A stretch of DNA of 40,644 nucleotides from an uncultured Candidatus Pelagibacter sp. (GTDB lineage: Bacteria > Pseudomonadota > Alphaproteobacteria > Pelagibacterales > Pelagibacteraceae), in NCBI GenBank assembly GCA_943841085.1, contig CALSWN010000001.1, positions 1 to 40,644 of the forward strand, given 5' to 3'. How positions within the stretch are numbered: the stretch's first letter is position 1; each line of letters begins with the position of its first letter. Under the pieces are notes generated by a model that was given only the letters and a program-made list of their open reading frames with translations, was not told the DNA's origin and searched no databases. The position numbers and the translations under genes were made by a program. Shown in pieces: positions 1 to 8,319 of this stretch.

Positions 1-152
1 TTTATTTATTTGTTAACAAATAATTCAAATTTAAATCTGAATCATCATTTATTATTTATCATTATCTGAAATCGATCAAAGAAAAACTGAACAAATTAGA
101 GTTATACAATCTATATATTGTGTAAATTAAAAAAGGATGAATATATATAGTA
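1..152. other. Non-coding left edge, no gene recognised
   Basis: No open frame here has both a start codon and a recognisable product. One frame near the left edge is open only as a short low-complexity stretch and another lacks an ATG. The region holds an 18-bp perfect palindrome at 6-23 and a weak inverted repeat at 106-121. It lies downstream of the minus-strand tRNA-Arg, so it may contain the tRNA 3' trailer; a T-run on the minus strand (A-run at 130-134) has no convincing stem before it. Confidence 0.5.
6..23. repeat. 18-bp perfect palindrome
   Basis: The sequence TTATTTGTTAACAAATAA is its own reverse complement, centred on GTTAAC. Nothing around it shows whether it is an operator, a hairpin in RNA, or chance in an A/T-rich spacer. 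Confidence 0.5.
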
Positions 153-229
153 TGGTGCGCTCTGGTGGACTCGAACCACCGACCCTCGGTTTAGAAAACC
201 GATGCTCTATCCAGCTGAGCTAAGAGCGC
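153..229 (-). tRNA. tRNA-Arg (anticodon UCU)
   Basis: The reverse complement folds as a complete cloverleaf. The acceptor GCGCTCT pairs with AGAGCGC, the D-arm is GCTC/GAGC, the anticodon stem is TCGGT/ACCGA around the loop TTTCTAA (anticodon TCT, reading AGA), and the T-arm is GGTGG/CCACC with loop TTCGAGT. The discriminator is A and the CCA end is genomically encoded. AGA is the natural major arginine codon in such an A/T-rich genome, so this should be a heavily used tRNA. It lies downstream of trkH on the same strand, separated by a short hairpin-containing spacer. Confidence 0.97.
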
Positions 230-240
230 ATAAAATTAAC

Positions 241-260
241 AGTATTATATTTATAATACT
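241..260. terminator. Possible hairpin/terminator between trkH and tRNA-Arg
   Basis: A perfect 8-bp inverted repeat, AGTATTAT and ATAATACT, surrounds a 4-nt loop four bases after the trkH stop. The stem is almost entirely A/T. The minus strand has only a weak T-rich tail after it, while the plus strand continues into TTTAATTTTT. It could end the ntrY-trkH transcript or be a processing site upstream of the tRNA. The A/T-only stem keeps confidence low. Confidence 0.35.
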
Positions 261-263
261 AAT

Positions 264-1673
264 TTAATTTTTAAAAAGTATTTTTTTACATATTATTAAT
301 AGAGTTAAGAGCTCAACTCTTCCTACAACCATAAAGATAATAAGACAATATTTAGTTAAAAAATGTAAATCATTAAAGCTAAAATCATTTAGTCCATACA
401 TAGATGAGTTAACAGTATTCATAAGCGTTAAAATTGATAATTTAAAAGAGTCATCAAATTTAATGCCGCTCAAAGTTAATAAATAAGTTAGAAAAAATAA
501 CGAAATAACAAAAACGATAATTGATAAAAAATATTTATAAACTTCATTAACTTGAAACGATTCTTTGGAAAAAAGATGCTTATTAACAAAAATATTTTTT
601 GGTCTACTATAGGATAGTATTTCATTAAAAGAATATTTAAATAATGAATAAATCTTTAAAAATCTTATACCAGAGCTTGTAGAAAAAAAAGAACCCCCAA
701 TTATTACTAAAATTAAGAAAACAAAATATAAATTCTTAGAGTCATTATTTAAAGAAAAACCAATATTAGAAACACTGCTAGTTAATGAAAGAAAAAGTTT
801 TATAAAATTATTATCAAAATTAAAGAATGTAAAAAAAATAATTAATAAAACCAAAAAATAAATCAGTAAATGAATATCTTCATTAAAAAAATTTATATTA
901 TGATTTTTTGTAAAGAGCAGATTGTATATTAAAAATATACTAAAAAATGAGCTTAACAATAATAACGAGGTTATTATAATTTGAGGATTGTTTATTAATA
1001 TATCTGATAGATTATCTGAAGGTAAAAAACCACCTGATGAAATAATTGTCATTGATAAATTAAGAGAGTTAAAACTTCGAATATTAAATAAATTAAGAAT
1101 TATAAAAATCACTAAAGTTATTGATGAGTATAAAAGAAAAATTTTAAAAGATTGTTTTAAAGTTTCAGCTTTGTTAAATGATATAAAATTAGTCAAAGAT
1201 TTTTTAAAACTATTATCAAAAATATCGATCAATAAAATTATAGAAAAAAGAAAATAAAGACCACCCACCCATTGAGACGAAGATCTCCATATGATTAAAC
1301 TTTGATCAATATGTTTAATATTATCGAAGATTGAAAAACCAGTTGAAGTAAACCCAGATATTGCTTCAAAATAAGAATTGATAAATGTTAAATTATAAAT
1401 GCTAAAATAAAAAGGTATAGAAATTATTAGAGGAAGAAAGAAATAGCCAAAAAGTATAGTAATAATTTTTTTATATATTGAAATTTTTTTTTCTTCGTTA
1501 GTTTTTGAGTAATAAAAAATAAAAGCAAATAATAAAGAAACAAAAAAAGTCCAAATGTACGTATTTAGATTAAGGTAAAGATTTAAATAATAAGAGTAAA
1601 TGATATTAAAAAATGAAAGAATGGAAATTAAACAACAAAAAGTACTTAAATAAATAAATTTGAAATACTTCAT
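264..1673 (-). CDS. trkH: TrkH-family potassium uptake membrane subunit
   Basis: This 469-aa hydrophobic protein is the ion-conducting subunit of a Trk-type potassium uptake system in the inner membrane; the TrkA ring encoded just upstream is its expected cytoplasmic gate. Pore-loop repeats are visible: SGFTSTGFS in the first third, ISSGGFLPS, SSVSNIGFS, and a fourth near residues 417-427. The C-terminal MVVGRVELLTLL matches the conserved GRxE segment of TrkH. The fourth loop reads NTVNSSMYGL, so the glycine expected in the filter (as in NNLGPG of other TrkH proteins) appears to be Met425. Its ATG lies 4 bp after the trkA stop, so the pair is probably co-transcribed. A sodium-translocating relative cannot be excluded. 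Confidence 0.88.
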   Translation of the reverse strand: MKYFKFIYLSTFCCLISILSFFNIIYSYYLNLYLNLNTYIWTFFVSLLFAFIFYYSKTNEEKKISIYKKIITILFGYFFLPLIISIPFYFSIYNLTFINSYFEAISGFTSTGFSIFDNIKHIDQSLIIWRSSSQWVGGLYFLFSIILLIDIFDNSFKKSLTNFISFNKAETLKQSFKIFLLYSSITLVIFIILNLFNIRSFNSLNLSMTIISSGGFLPSDNLSDILINNPQIIITSLLLLSSFFSIFLIYNLLFTKNHNINFFNEDIHLLIYFLVLLIIFFTFFNFDNNFIKLFLSLTSSVSNIGFSLNNDSKNLYFVFLILVIIGGSFFSTSSGIRFLKIYSLFKYSFNEILSYSRPKNIFVNKHLFSKESFQVNEVYKYFLSIIVFVISLFFLTYLLTLSGIKFDDSFKLSILTLMNTVNSSMYGLNDFSFNDLHFLTKYCLIIFMVVGRVELLTLLIICKKILFKN

Positions 1674-1677
1674 TTAA

Positions 1678-3069
1678 TTAGATAGAGCTTATTCGAAACA
1701 TATTTTCAACTACATCTAAAAAATCTTTTTTTGCTAAAAATACAACTATATCTTCCTTTCTAAAAATAAAATTTGATCTTGGTATAATTACCTCATCTCC
1801 TCTCAAAACTGCTCCAATTCTTATTTCTTCAGGAAGGTCAGAATTTTTTAATTCTTTATTAATTAATTCCGATGTATCTATAATTTCAGCTTCGATAATT
1901 TCATATTCTCCATTTAAAATACTATATGCATTTTCTATTGTACCTTTATGTATATGTTTCAATATACTGGATACAGTGTTCATCCTTGGATCTATTAGGT
2001 CATCAATTTTTAATGAAGATTGTAATATGGAATAATTGGGCTTGTTAATTAAAGCCATTGTTCTTTTGTCTTCTAGATTATCTTTATCTTTGTTAAATTT
2101 TTCAACTAATACACTAACCATTAAATTATCTTCATCATCATTTGTAAGAGCCAATACTGTTTGTACTTCATCTAGATTTGCCTCAGATAAAACTTCTTCA
2201 TCAAGTCCATTTCCGTTAATTATAATTGTATTATTAAGTTCTCCTGCAATAAATTCTGCTCTTTCTTTATCTTTTTCAATAATCTTAACTCTTGCAGAGT
2301 CAAAAGTTTCCTCAAGATTTTTTGCTAAGTTAAAACCTATATTTCCACCACCTATTATTAAAATTTTATTAGAGATTTTCTCATTATGTCCAAATGCACT
2401 TAAAGTATCTTGCATTTGTGAAGCATTAATAGCTATATATGCTTTATCATCTTTGAGCATTACATTATCTTTTTTTAAAACAACAAACTTTTCATTCCTA
2501 ATAACCCCCATAATGTTAGCGTCTAGTTTTGGAAATTTTTTAGTAAGGTCTTTTAGCTTAATATCAATCAAAGGGCATTGTTCATTTATTAAAACCTCTA
2601 ATAGTCTGATCTTGTTATTAGCAAAAGGAACATTATCCAAAGCACCGGGGGCTTCTAATTTTCTTTGTATTGATTTAGCAATTTCTATTTCTGGCGATAT
2701 GATTACGTCTATAGGAAGGTTTTCTTTATTATAAACTCTTGTAAATTTAGGGTTAAGATAATCTTGTGATCTAATTCTTGCAATTTTTTTTTGAACTTTA
2801 AAGATTGAAAATGCTATCTGACATATTAACATATTAATTTCATCGTTACGAGTAACTGCTATTATCATATCTGCTTCTGAAGCATTTGCCTTTTCCAATA
2901 TTGATGGATATGTCGCTTTACCAACTATTGCTTTAACATCTAAAGTATCATCAATTTTTTGAATATCTTCACTTGACTGATCAATTACAGTAATAGAGTG
3001 ACCTTGTTCTCCAAGAATTTTTGCAATCGTAAAACCAACGCGACCAGCACCACAAATAATAATATTCAT
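1678..3069 (-). CDS. trkA: Trk potassium uptake regulatory protein TrkA
   Basis: This 463-aa protein has the duplicated RCK layout of TrkA: a nucleotide-binding Rossmann motif at the N-terminus (CGAGRVGF, about residues 6-13) and a second around residue 240 (IGGGNIGF), each followed by a TrkA-C-like ligand domain. TrkA assembles on the cytoplasmic face of TrkH and gates it in response to NAD(H) or ATP/ADP. Length is normal for the family. The gene starts directly after the ntrX stop and precedes trkH by 4 bp. The ntrYX-trkA linkage is a known alphaproteobacterial arrangement and suggests one operon. Confidence 0.95.
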   Translation of the reverse strand: MNIIICGAGRVGFTIAKILGEQGHSITVIDQSSEDIQKIDDTLDVKAIVGKATYPSILEKANASEADMIIAVTRNDEINMLICQIAFSIFKVQKKIARIRSQDYLNPKFTRVYNKENLPIDVIISPEIEIAKSIQRKLEAPGALDNVPFANNKIRLLEVLINEQCPLIDIKLKDLTKKFPKLDANIMGVIRNEKFVVLKKDNVMLKDDKAYIAINASQMQDTLSAFGHNEKISNKILIIGGGNIGFNLAKNLEETFDSARVKIIEKDKERAEFIAGELNNTIIINGNGLDEEVLSEANLDEVQTVLALTNDDEDNLMVSVLVEKFNKDKDNLEDKRTMALINKPNYSILQSSLKIDDLIDPRMNTVSSILKHIHKGTIENAYSILNGEYEIIEAEIIDTSELINKELKNSDLPEEIRIGAVLRGDEVIIPRSNFIFRKEDIVVFLAKKDFLDVVENMFRISSI

Positions 3070-4425
3070 CTAATTTAATTCCTTTATCCCTAAACCTTTA
3101 AGTTTTCTATGCAAGGCTGATCTTTCCATGCCAATAAAATCAGCAGTTTTAGATATATTGCCATTAAATTTTTTTAATTGTGTAGTTAAATACTCCTTTT
3201 CGAAATTTTCTCTAGCCTCTTTTAAGGGCACAGATAAAGAGTTTTTTAAAGGCTCGTCCTTAATATCTGGTGTTTTTAACGACTCTTTAATTATATTTGA
3301 AATTTTATCTGAATTATCTGGAGAAAGAATTGCTATTCTTTCAATTAAATTTCTTAATTCTCTTACATTACCTGGCCATTCATAGTTTAGTAAATAATTA
3401 TCGTTAATATTAATGTTTAATTGTTTCAAATTATAAATTGATGAAATTTTTTTAGAAAAATATTCAATTAATAATGGAATATCAGATACTCTTTTTTTAA
3501 GTGGTTCTATATTTATCTCAAAAACATTTAATCTATGATAAAGATCTTCTCTGAAATTCCCAATTTCTATTTCATTCTTAATATCTTTACTAGATGAACA
3601 AATAATCCTGACATCAACTTTGATATCATGGTTACCATTAATTCTTTTAAATTTTTGATCAATTAAAACACGCAAAATTTTAGATTGAGTTTCAAGCGGA
3701 ATTTCAGAAATTTCATCAATCAAAAGAATTCCACTTGTAGCTTTTTCCAAGGCTCCGTAGGAAATAGAACCATTATCTTTTTCTTCACCAAATAATTCTA
3801 ATTCGTATTTTTCTATATCCAATAATGCACCGTTTAAAATTATAAAGGGACCTTTTTGTCTTTTTGATTGTTTATGTATTTTCCTTGCAATTAATTCTTT
3901 ACCAGATCCAGTTGGACCATTAATAAAAATTCTGCTTTCTGAAATTGAAATTTTGTTAATTTGATCTTTAATATCTTTTATGTTTTCACTATCTCCTACT
4001 AATTCGTACGAATAAAAAAGTTTATTTTCAAATTCTTTATTCTTATTTTTTAGATTTATGTTTTCCACAGCACGCTTAACAAAGTTTAATAATCTTTCTT
4101 GATTAAATGGTTTTTCAATAAATTCAAAAGCACCTGCTTTAAGAGCTTTAATTGCCATTTCAACATTAGCGTGTCCTGTAATAGTGATAACTGGAATATT
4201 TTTATCTTTTTTTTTAATATGGGATAACAATTCTAAGCCGTCATTATCGCCTTTATCTAATTTTATATCAATTATTGCTACGTCTGGAAGTTTTTTATCA
4301 ATTTCATTTAATGCCTGATTATAATTAGCTGCCAATCTTGTTTTGTAACCTACTTCAATAATCAAATCATTAATAATATTCCTTATATCAGCATTATCAT
4401 CAATAATTAATATTTCTGTACTCAT
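3070..4425 (-). CDS. ntrX: NtrX response regulator
   Basis: This 451-aa regulator has three domains. The receiver (about 1-120) carries acidic residues D9/D10, phospho-acceptor D53 and a lysine in IEKPF. The AAA+ ATPase domain has Walker A GPTGSGKE, Walker B ILLIDEIS and the WPGNVRELRNL segment. A Fis-type helix-turn-helix lies at the C-terminus (NISKTADFIGMERSALHRKL). The position of the sigma54-contacting GAFTGA loop reads ISYGALEKA. I recall other alphaproteobacterial NtrX proteins also lacking GAFTGA, so it probably does not act as a standard sigma54 activator. The 4-bp overlap with the upstream ntrY fits co-translation of a cognate kinase and regulator pair. Confidence 0.93.
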   Translation of the reverse strand: MSTEILIIDDNADIRNIINDLIIEVGYKTRLAANYNQALNEIDKKLPDVAIIDIKLDKGDNDGLELLSHIKKKDKNIPVITITGHANVEMAIKALKAGAFEFIEKPFNQERLLNFVKRAVENINLKNKNKEFENKLFYSYELVGDSENIKDIKDQINKISISESRIFINGPTGSGKELIARKIHKQSKRQKGPFIILNGALLDIEKYELELFGEEKDNGSISYGALEKATSGILLIDEISEIPLETQSKILRVLIDQKFKRINGNHDIKVDVRIICSSSKDIKNEIEIGNFREDLYHRLNVFEINIEPLKKRVSDIPLLIEYFSKKISSIYNLKQLNININDNYLLNYEWPGNVRELRNLIERIAILSPDNSDKISNIIKESLKTPDIKDEPLKNSLSVPLKEARENFEKEYLTTQLKKFNGNISKTADFIGMERSALHRKLKGLGIKELN

Positions 4426-6206
4426 TGTTTTATAAAGTCTATTTGTACTTTTGCTCCATTTTCAGTTGATTTAAAATTTATTGATCCATTATGGTCATTT
4501 ATAATCTTGTTAACAATGGATAAACCTAAGCCGGTACCTTTTTCTTTAGTTGTAAAATACGGGTTAAGAATATTTTTAATATTTTCAGCAAATTTCTTGA
4601 ACCCTAAACCATTATCAGTAATAATAAAATCGATATTTGATGCTTTATCACTCAATGTGATATCTATTTTTCCTTTTAAATTAACATCTTTTTTATTTTT
4701 TTCTTGAATACTTTCAATAGAATTTTTGATCAAATTAAAAAATACTCTACTTAATTGTTCATTATCTGAGTTTAACATTATTTTATCATTATCGTAGTTA
4801 AAATTTATTAAAATATTTGTATCTAATTCGTTTATTAAATTGATATTTTCTTTAATTATTAATACTAAATTATTATCTTTTAAAATAGGTTTCGGCATTC
4901 TAGCAAAGTCAGAAAATTCATTAACTAGATTTTCAATTTGTTTGATTTGTTTACCGATAATTTTTAAACTTTTATCAAATTGTGCTTTTTCATGAATATT
5001 TATTTCCTGTAAATATTTGTTTTTTAATTTATCTATAGTTAATTGTATCGGTGTGAGTGGATTTTTAATTTCATGAGCTAGTTTTCTTGCAAGATTTTCC
5101 CAGGCCTCATGTCTTTCACTTATAATCAATTTTTCTTGTTGTGTTTTTAATTTTTCAGTCATTAGATTGAAATTTTTATTTAAAATTTCCATATCTTTGT
5201 CTGATTTAATTTCTGGCACTTTAGTATTTAAATTACCCATTCCAATATTTGTAGATGCTATGATTAAATTATTGATAGATCGAAAAAATCTTGAAGAAAA
5301 CCTTATAGCAATTGAAATTGATAGGAATAATAATAATGAAACAATGACAAGATAGATAAATACAAAAGAAATCTTTATGCCTGTTTGTTTATTCAAAACT
5401 GTATAATAAAAATTAAGAGCTTCTTGGGACTCTATTAAATATTGTGAAATTTTTTTATCTAAATACTTTACTATATACAAATATTTATTCTCAAAATTTT
5501 CAAGTTTCATAATTGATGCAGATCTATTTTCATACGCATTAATAATTTTAAGCGGTCTTTTATCATTAGACACCATTTCAAGAGCATCTACCAAAGGAGG
5601 TTGATAAAAAGTTATATCTTCTAAAGTACTTAAAAAAAGGTTTCCTTTAATATCAATAATATGAACTTCATCCATATCTCGAATTATTTTTTGAGTATTA
5701 AGAAAACTTTTAAATTGATTAATATTTCTGTTCAAAAAGTTCGCACTTTTATTTAGATCATAAGCCATTAAAATTATTTCAGATTGTGTTTTTGTTCTAA
5801 CTTCTTCTGTGTAACTTTTTGCTACTTCATATGAATTATTGACAGCTGTTGTAATTTTTTTATCTAAATATTTATCAAGAGCATATGACAGTAAAAATAG
5901 AGAAAAAAGAGAAATTAAAATTGAAGGTATCAGGGTAAATAAAGCAAAAAAAGTTATATATTTTCTATTTGCTCTAGCACCGCTTATATCGATATCAATT
6001 TTTAATGAATTTTTAACTTCTTTAAATATCATGAAAAAAAGAAGAAGTAATAATGTTACGTTACCTAATAGAAGGACCTGAAGGTTTTGATCACTTAACT
6101 TTATAAAACTTTTGTCAATAAAAGTTAAAAATGTAATGAATCCCAGTAACAATGTAACAAAAAAAATACTAATTAAAAAAATATTTTTTTTGATAAATTC
6201 AATCAT
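4422..6206 (-). CDS. ntrY: NtrY membrane sensor histidine kinase
   Basis: This 594-aa kinase should phosphorylate NtrX. Membrane segments are seen at about 9-30, 42-62, 84-108 and 279-301, with an extracytoplasmic sensor region of about 170 residues between the last two. A HAMP linker follows (about 300-355), then the phospho-acceptor box LAHEIKNPL with His378, then the ATP-binding N box (NSIES), the TDNGLGF box and the GTGLGLSI box. NtrY proteins I know of are longer and carry a PAS domain between HAMP and the histidine box; here HAMP runs straight into the histidine box, so PAS is missing. The start lies only 33 bp from the divergent ispDF start. Confidence 0.93.
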   Translation of the reverse strand: MIEFIKKNIFLISIFFVTLLLGFITFLTFIDKSFIKLSDQNLQVLLLGNVTLLLLLFFMIFKEVKNSLKIDIDISGARANRKYITFFALFTLIPSILISLFSLFLLSYALDKYLDKKITTAVNNSYEVAKSYTEEVRTKTQSEIILMAYDLNKSANFLNRNINQFKSFLNTQKIIRDMDEVHIIDIKGNLFLSTLEDITFYQPPLVDALEMVSNDKRPLKIINAYENRSASIMKLENFENKYLYIVKYLDKKISQYLIESQEALNFYYTVLNKQTGIKISFVFIYLVIVSLLLFLSISIAIRFSSRFFRSINNLIIASTNIGMGNLNTKVPEIKSDKDMEILNKNFNLMTEKLKTQQEKLIISERHEAWENLARKLAHEIKNPLTPIQLTIDKLKNKYLQEINIHEKAQFDKSLKIIGKQIKQIENLVNEFSDFARMPKPILKDNNLVLIIKENINLINELDTNILINFNYDNDKIMLNSDNEQLSRVFFNLIKNSIESIQEKNKKDVNLKGKIDITLSDKASNIDFIITDNGLGFKKFAENIKNILNPYFTTKEKGTGLGLSIVNKIINDHNGSINFKSTENGAKVQIDFIKQ

Positions 6207-6227
6207 TATGAGATAAATAGAGAAATA

Positions 6228-6233
6228 TATATT
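6228..6233 (+). promoter_or_regulatory. Candidate -10 box of ispDF (leaderless start)
   Basis: TATATT ends six bases before the ispDF ATG, which would place the transcript start on or next to the start codon. No Shine-Dalgarno sequence precedes the ATG, and no clear -35 is visible in the 33-bp divergent spacer. The flanking A/T richness makes chance occurrence possible. Confidence 0.35.
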
Positions 6234-6239
6234 TTTATC

Positions 6240-7349
6240 ATGAATAGTTGCTTTATAATACTTGCTGCTGGAGAAAGTAAAAGATTTAATTCAAAAACAC
6301 CTAAGACCTACTGTGTGTATAAGGGGAAACCTTTGTTATTACACTCGGTTGATAAAGCTAAAAAATACGGAAAATTTAGTAAAATTGTATTAGTTATTAA
6401 TAAAAAACATAAGGCACTCATTAAAAAACTTAAAATTAAAGATGTTAAAATCATAACTGGTGGGAATACTAGAGCTGAATCAGCCTACAAAGCTTTAAAA
6501 AATATTGAAAAAAATAATATCAAAAATGTATTAATTCATGATGCTGCAAGACCTAATTTTTCTATAAAACTTTTAGAAAAATTAAGTAAAGAGCTTAAGT
6601 TAAATAATTGTGTGATCCCTGCAATTCAATCATCAGACTCAATTAAACAAAAAACATCTAATATAGTTAAAAATTTAAAGAGAAAAGATATTTATCTTAT
6701 TCAAACACCTCAAGCATTTAATTATAAAGAGCTATACTCACTTCAAAACAACAGAAGTGTTGAGGTTACCGATGACGCAAATTTATTTGTAAGAGCTGGA
6801 AAAAAAATAAAAATTATCAAAGGGGAAATTAATAACAATAAAATTACAATCAATTCAGATATTCAAGTTAATACATTTATAAAGTATGGAATAGGTTTTG
6901 ATGTTCATAGATTAGTGCCAAATAAAAAACTTTATTTAGGTGGAATTAAGATCCCTTCAACTCTTGGTACATTAGGACATTCTGATGGTGATCCAGTTTT
7001 ACATGCAGTTATCGATGCAATTCTAGGTGCTTGTTCTATGGGAGATATCGGAGAAAAATTTTCTGATAATAATAAAAAATTTAAAAATATTAGATCAACA
7101 ATTTTATTAGCCAAAATAATAAAACAAACTAAAAATAATAGTTTTCTAATTAACAACCTTGATATTAATATTATTTCTCAAAAACCTAAAATTCAAAAAT
7201 ATAAAAAAAAAATTACAAACTGTATTGCTAAAATATGTGAAATTTTACCTTCTCAAATTAATATTAAAGGAAAGACAACTGAAAAATTAGGTATAATTGG
7301 CAAAGAAAAGGCTATAGCATGTGAGGTGATAGCCTCAGTAATTAAATGA
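6240..7349 (+). CDS. ispDF: Bifunctional IspD/IspF enzyme of the MEP pathway
   Basis: This 369-aa fusion carries two steps of isoprenoid precursor synthesis. The N-terminal IspD half (about 1-212) transfers CMP to methylerythritol phosphate; it shows the nucleotide-binding start ILAAGESKRF, a K-containing KTPKTY segment and IHDAARP. The C-terminal IspF half (about 215-369) makes the cyclodiphosphate; it shows metal-binding DVHRL, the GHSDGDPVLHA segment and TTEKLG. The fusion is common in Alphaproteobacteria. Dxr of the same pathway is encoded at 29183-30349. The gene heads ispDF-pgpA-cinA, with a 4-bp ATGA overlap to pgpA. Confidence 0.96.
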   Translation: MNSCFIILAAGESKRFNSKTPKTYCVYKGKPLLLHSVDKAKKYGKFSKIVLVINKKHKALIKKLKIKDVKIITGGNTRAESAYKALKNIEKNNIKNVLIHDAARPNFSIKLLEKLSKELKLNNCVIPAIQSSDSIKQKTSNIVKNLKRKDIYLIQTPQAFNYKELYSLQNNRSVEVTDDANLFVRAGKKIKIIKGEINNNKITINSDIQVNTFIKYGIGFDVHRLVPNKKLYLGGIKIPSTLGTLGHSDGDPVLHAVIDAILGACSMGDIGEKFSDNNKKFKNIRSTILLAKIIKQTKNNSFLINNLDINIISQKPKIQKYKKKITNCIAKICEILPSQINIKGKTTEKLGIIGKEKAIACEVIASVIK

Positions 7350-7849
7350 TTAAAACCTTCAATTCACTATTTGTTACGATGATTGGTTTAGGTAAAATTA
7401 AATTTATACCTGGAACCTTTGGATCTTTAGCAACTACAATTATTCTTTATTATCTATTTCATACATTAAAAATTTCACCAAATATAATTTTAATAATATT
7501 AATAATAATATTTTTTTACTCATTTTATGCTGTCTCAAACTATATAGAAAATAATGAAAATAAAGATCCAAGTGAAATCATTATTGATGAATTTTTAGGT
7601 CAATCAATTCCCATATATCTTTATGAAGTATCTCATAACTCTACAACAGACTCTAGTGAGGCAATTATTTACTATACTCTATTTTTTATTCTTTTTAGAT
7701 ATTTTGATATCATGAAACCATTCCCTGTAAGTTTTTTTGATAAAAACTTTAAAAATAGCTTTGGTGTAATTATGGACGATATCTGTGCAGGATTTTATGT
7801 AGTATTAACTCTTGTATGTTTTATGATCATTAAAAATTATATTTTATGA
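7346..7849 (+). CDS. pgpA: Phosphatidylglycerophosphatase A
   Basis: This 167-aa membrane protein is expected to dephosphorylate phosphatidylglycerol phosphate to phosphatidylglycerol, downstream of CDP-diacylglycerol made by CdsA (30349-31023). Family signatures are present in order: KFIPGTFGSL near the N-terminus, the acidic SEIIIDEFLG in the middle, and FRYFDIMKPFP followed by GVIMDDICAGFY near the C-terminus. Hydrophobic stretches between them fit the usual multi-pass topology. ATGA overlaps couple it to ispDF upstream and to the cinA-like gene downstream. Confidence 0.92.
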   Translation: MIKTFNSLFVTMIGLGKIKFIPGTFGSLATTIILYYLFHTLKISPNIILIILIIIFFYSFYAVSNYIENNENKDPSEIIIDEFLGQSIPIYLYEVSHNSTTDSSEAIIYYTLFFILFRYFDIMKPFPVSFFDKNFKNSFGVIMDDICAGFYVVLTLVCFMIIKNYIL

Positions 7850-8319
7850 TGATAAATCTAGCTAACAAAGTTGTTAAGAAATTAATAAAAAAAAAACTTA
7901 AAATTTCATTTGCTGAGTCGTGTACTGGTGGAATGCTATCTAGCACAATAACTTCTATAAGTGGGTCATCTAAAGTATTTGATTTAAGTTTTATTACATA
8001 TTCAAATAAAGCAAAAATGAGTATTCTTAAAGTGCCTAAAAAGATATTAATTAAACATGGCGCTGTAAGTAAAGAGTGTTGTTTATCTATGGTCAAAAAC
8101 TTAAATAAAATTAGTAAAGCTAATATATCTGTATCAATAACAGGTATTGCTGGACCTAATGGTGGAAGCAAATCTAAGCCAGTTGGTTTAGTTTATATTG
8201 GAATTAAAAAAGGCATTAAAATTGATATTAAGGAAAAAAAATTTAAATCTAAAAAACGTAATACAATTCAAGTTTTAAGTACAAAAGAAGCTCTAAAAGA
8301 TATTTTACGAATGATTTAA
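7846..8319 (+). CDS. pncC: CinA C-terminal domain protein, nicotinamide-nucleotide amidase
   Basis: This 157-aa protein corresponds to the CinA C-terminal domain alone, the PncC type that deamidates NMN to nicotinate mononucleotide in pyridine-nucleotide recycling. Landmarks are SFAESCTGGMLSS near residue 20, the segment HGAVSKECC, and SITGIAGPNGGS followed by KPVGLVYIG. The N-terminal MoCF/COG1058 domain of full CinA is absent, so this is a natural short form. The stop abuts the stop of the convergent ratA gene with no bases between them. Confidence 0.9.
   Translation: MMINLANKVVKKLIKKKLKISFAESCTGGMLSSTITSISGSSKVFDLSFITYSNKAKMSILKVPKKILIKHGAVSKECCLSMVKNLNKISKANISVSITGIAGPNGGSKSKPVGLVYIGIKKGIKIDIKEKKFKSKKRNTIQVLSTKEALKDILRMI

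Noticed and set aside
106-121. ACAAT/ATTGT inverted repeat as a terminator for the tRNA
   Set aside because: Only 5 bp of stem, A/T-rich, and the T-run on the minus strand comes before rather than after it.
988-1257. 89-aa plus-strand ORF opposite trkH
   Set aside because: Lys/Ile-rich translation of the complement of membrane-segment codons; lies wholly inside trkH.
2036-2734. 232-aa plus-strand ORF opposite trkA
   Set aside because: It is a full antisense shadow of trkA, Ser/Leu rich, with no recognisable domain; trkA has clear motifs on the other strand.
7830-8171. 113-aa minus-strand ORF opposite pncC
   Set aside because: Shadow of the CinA-type gene, which has intact family motifs on the plus strand.
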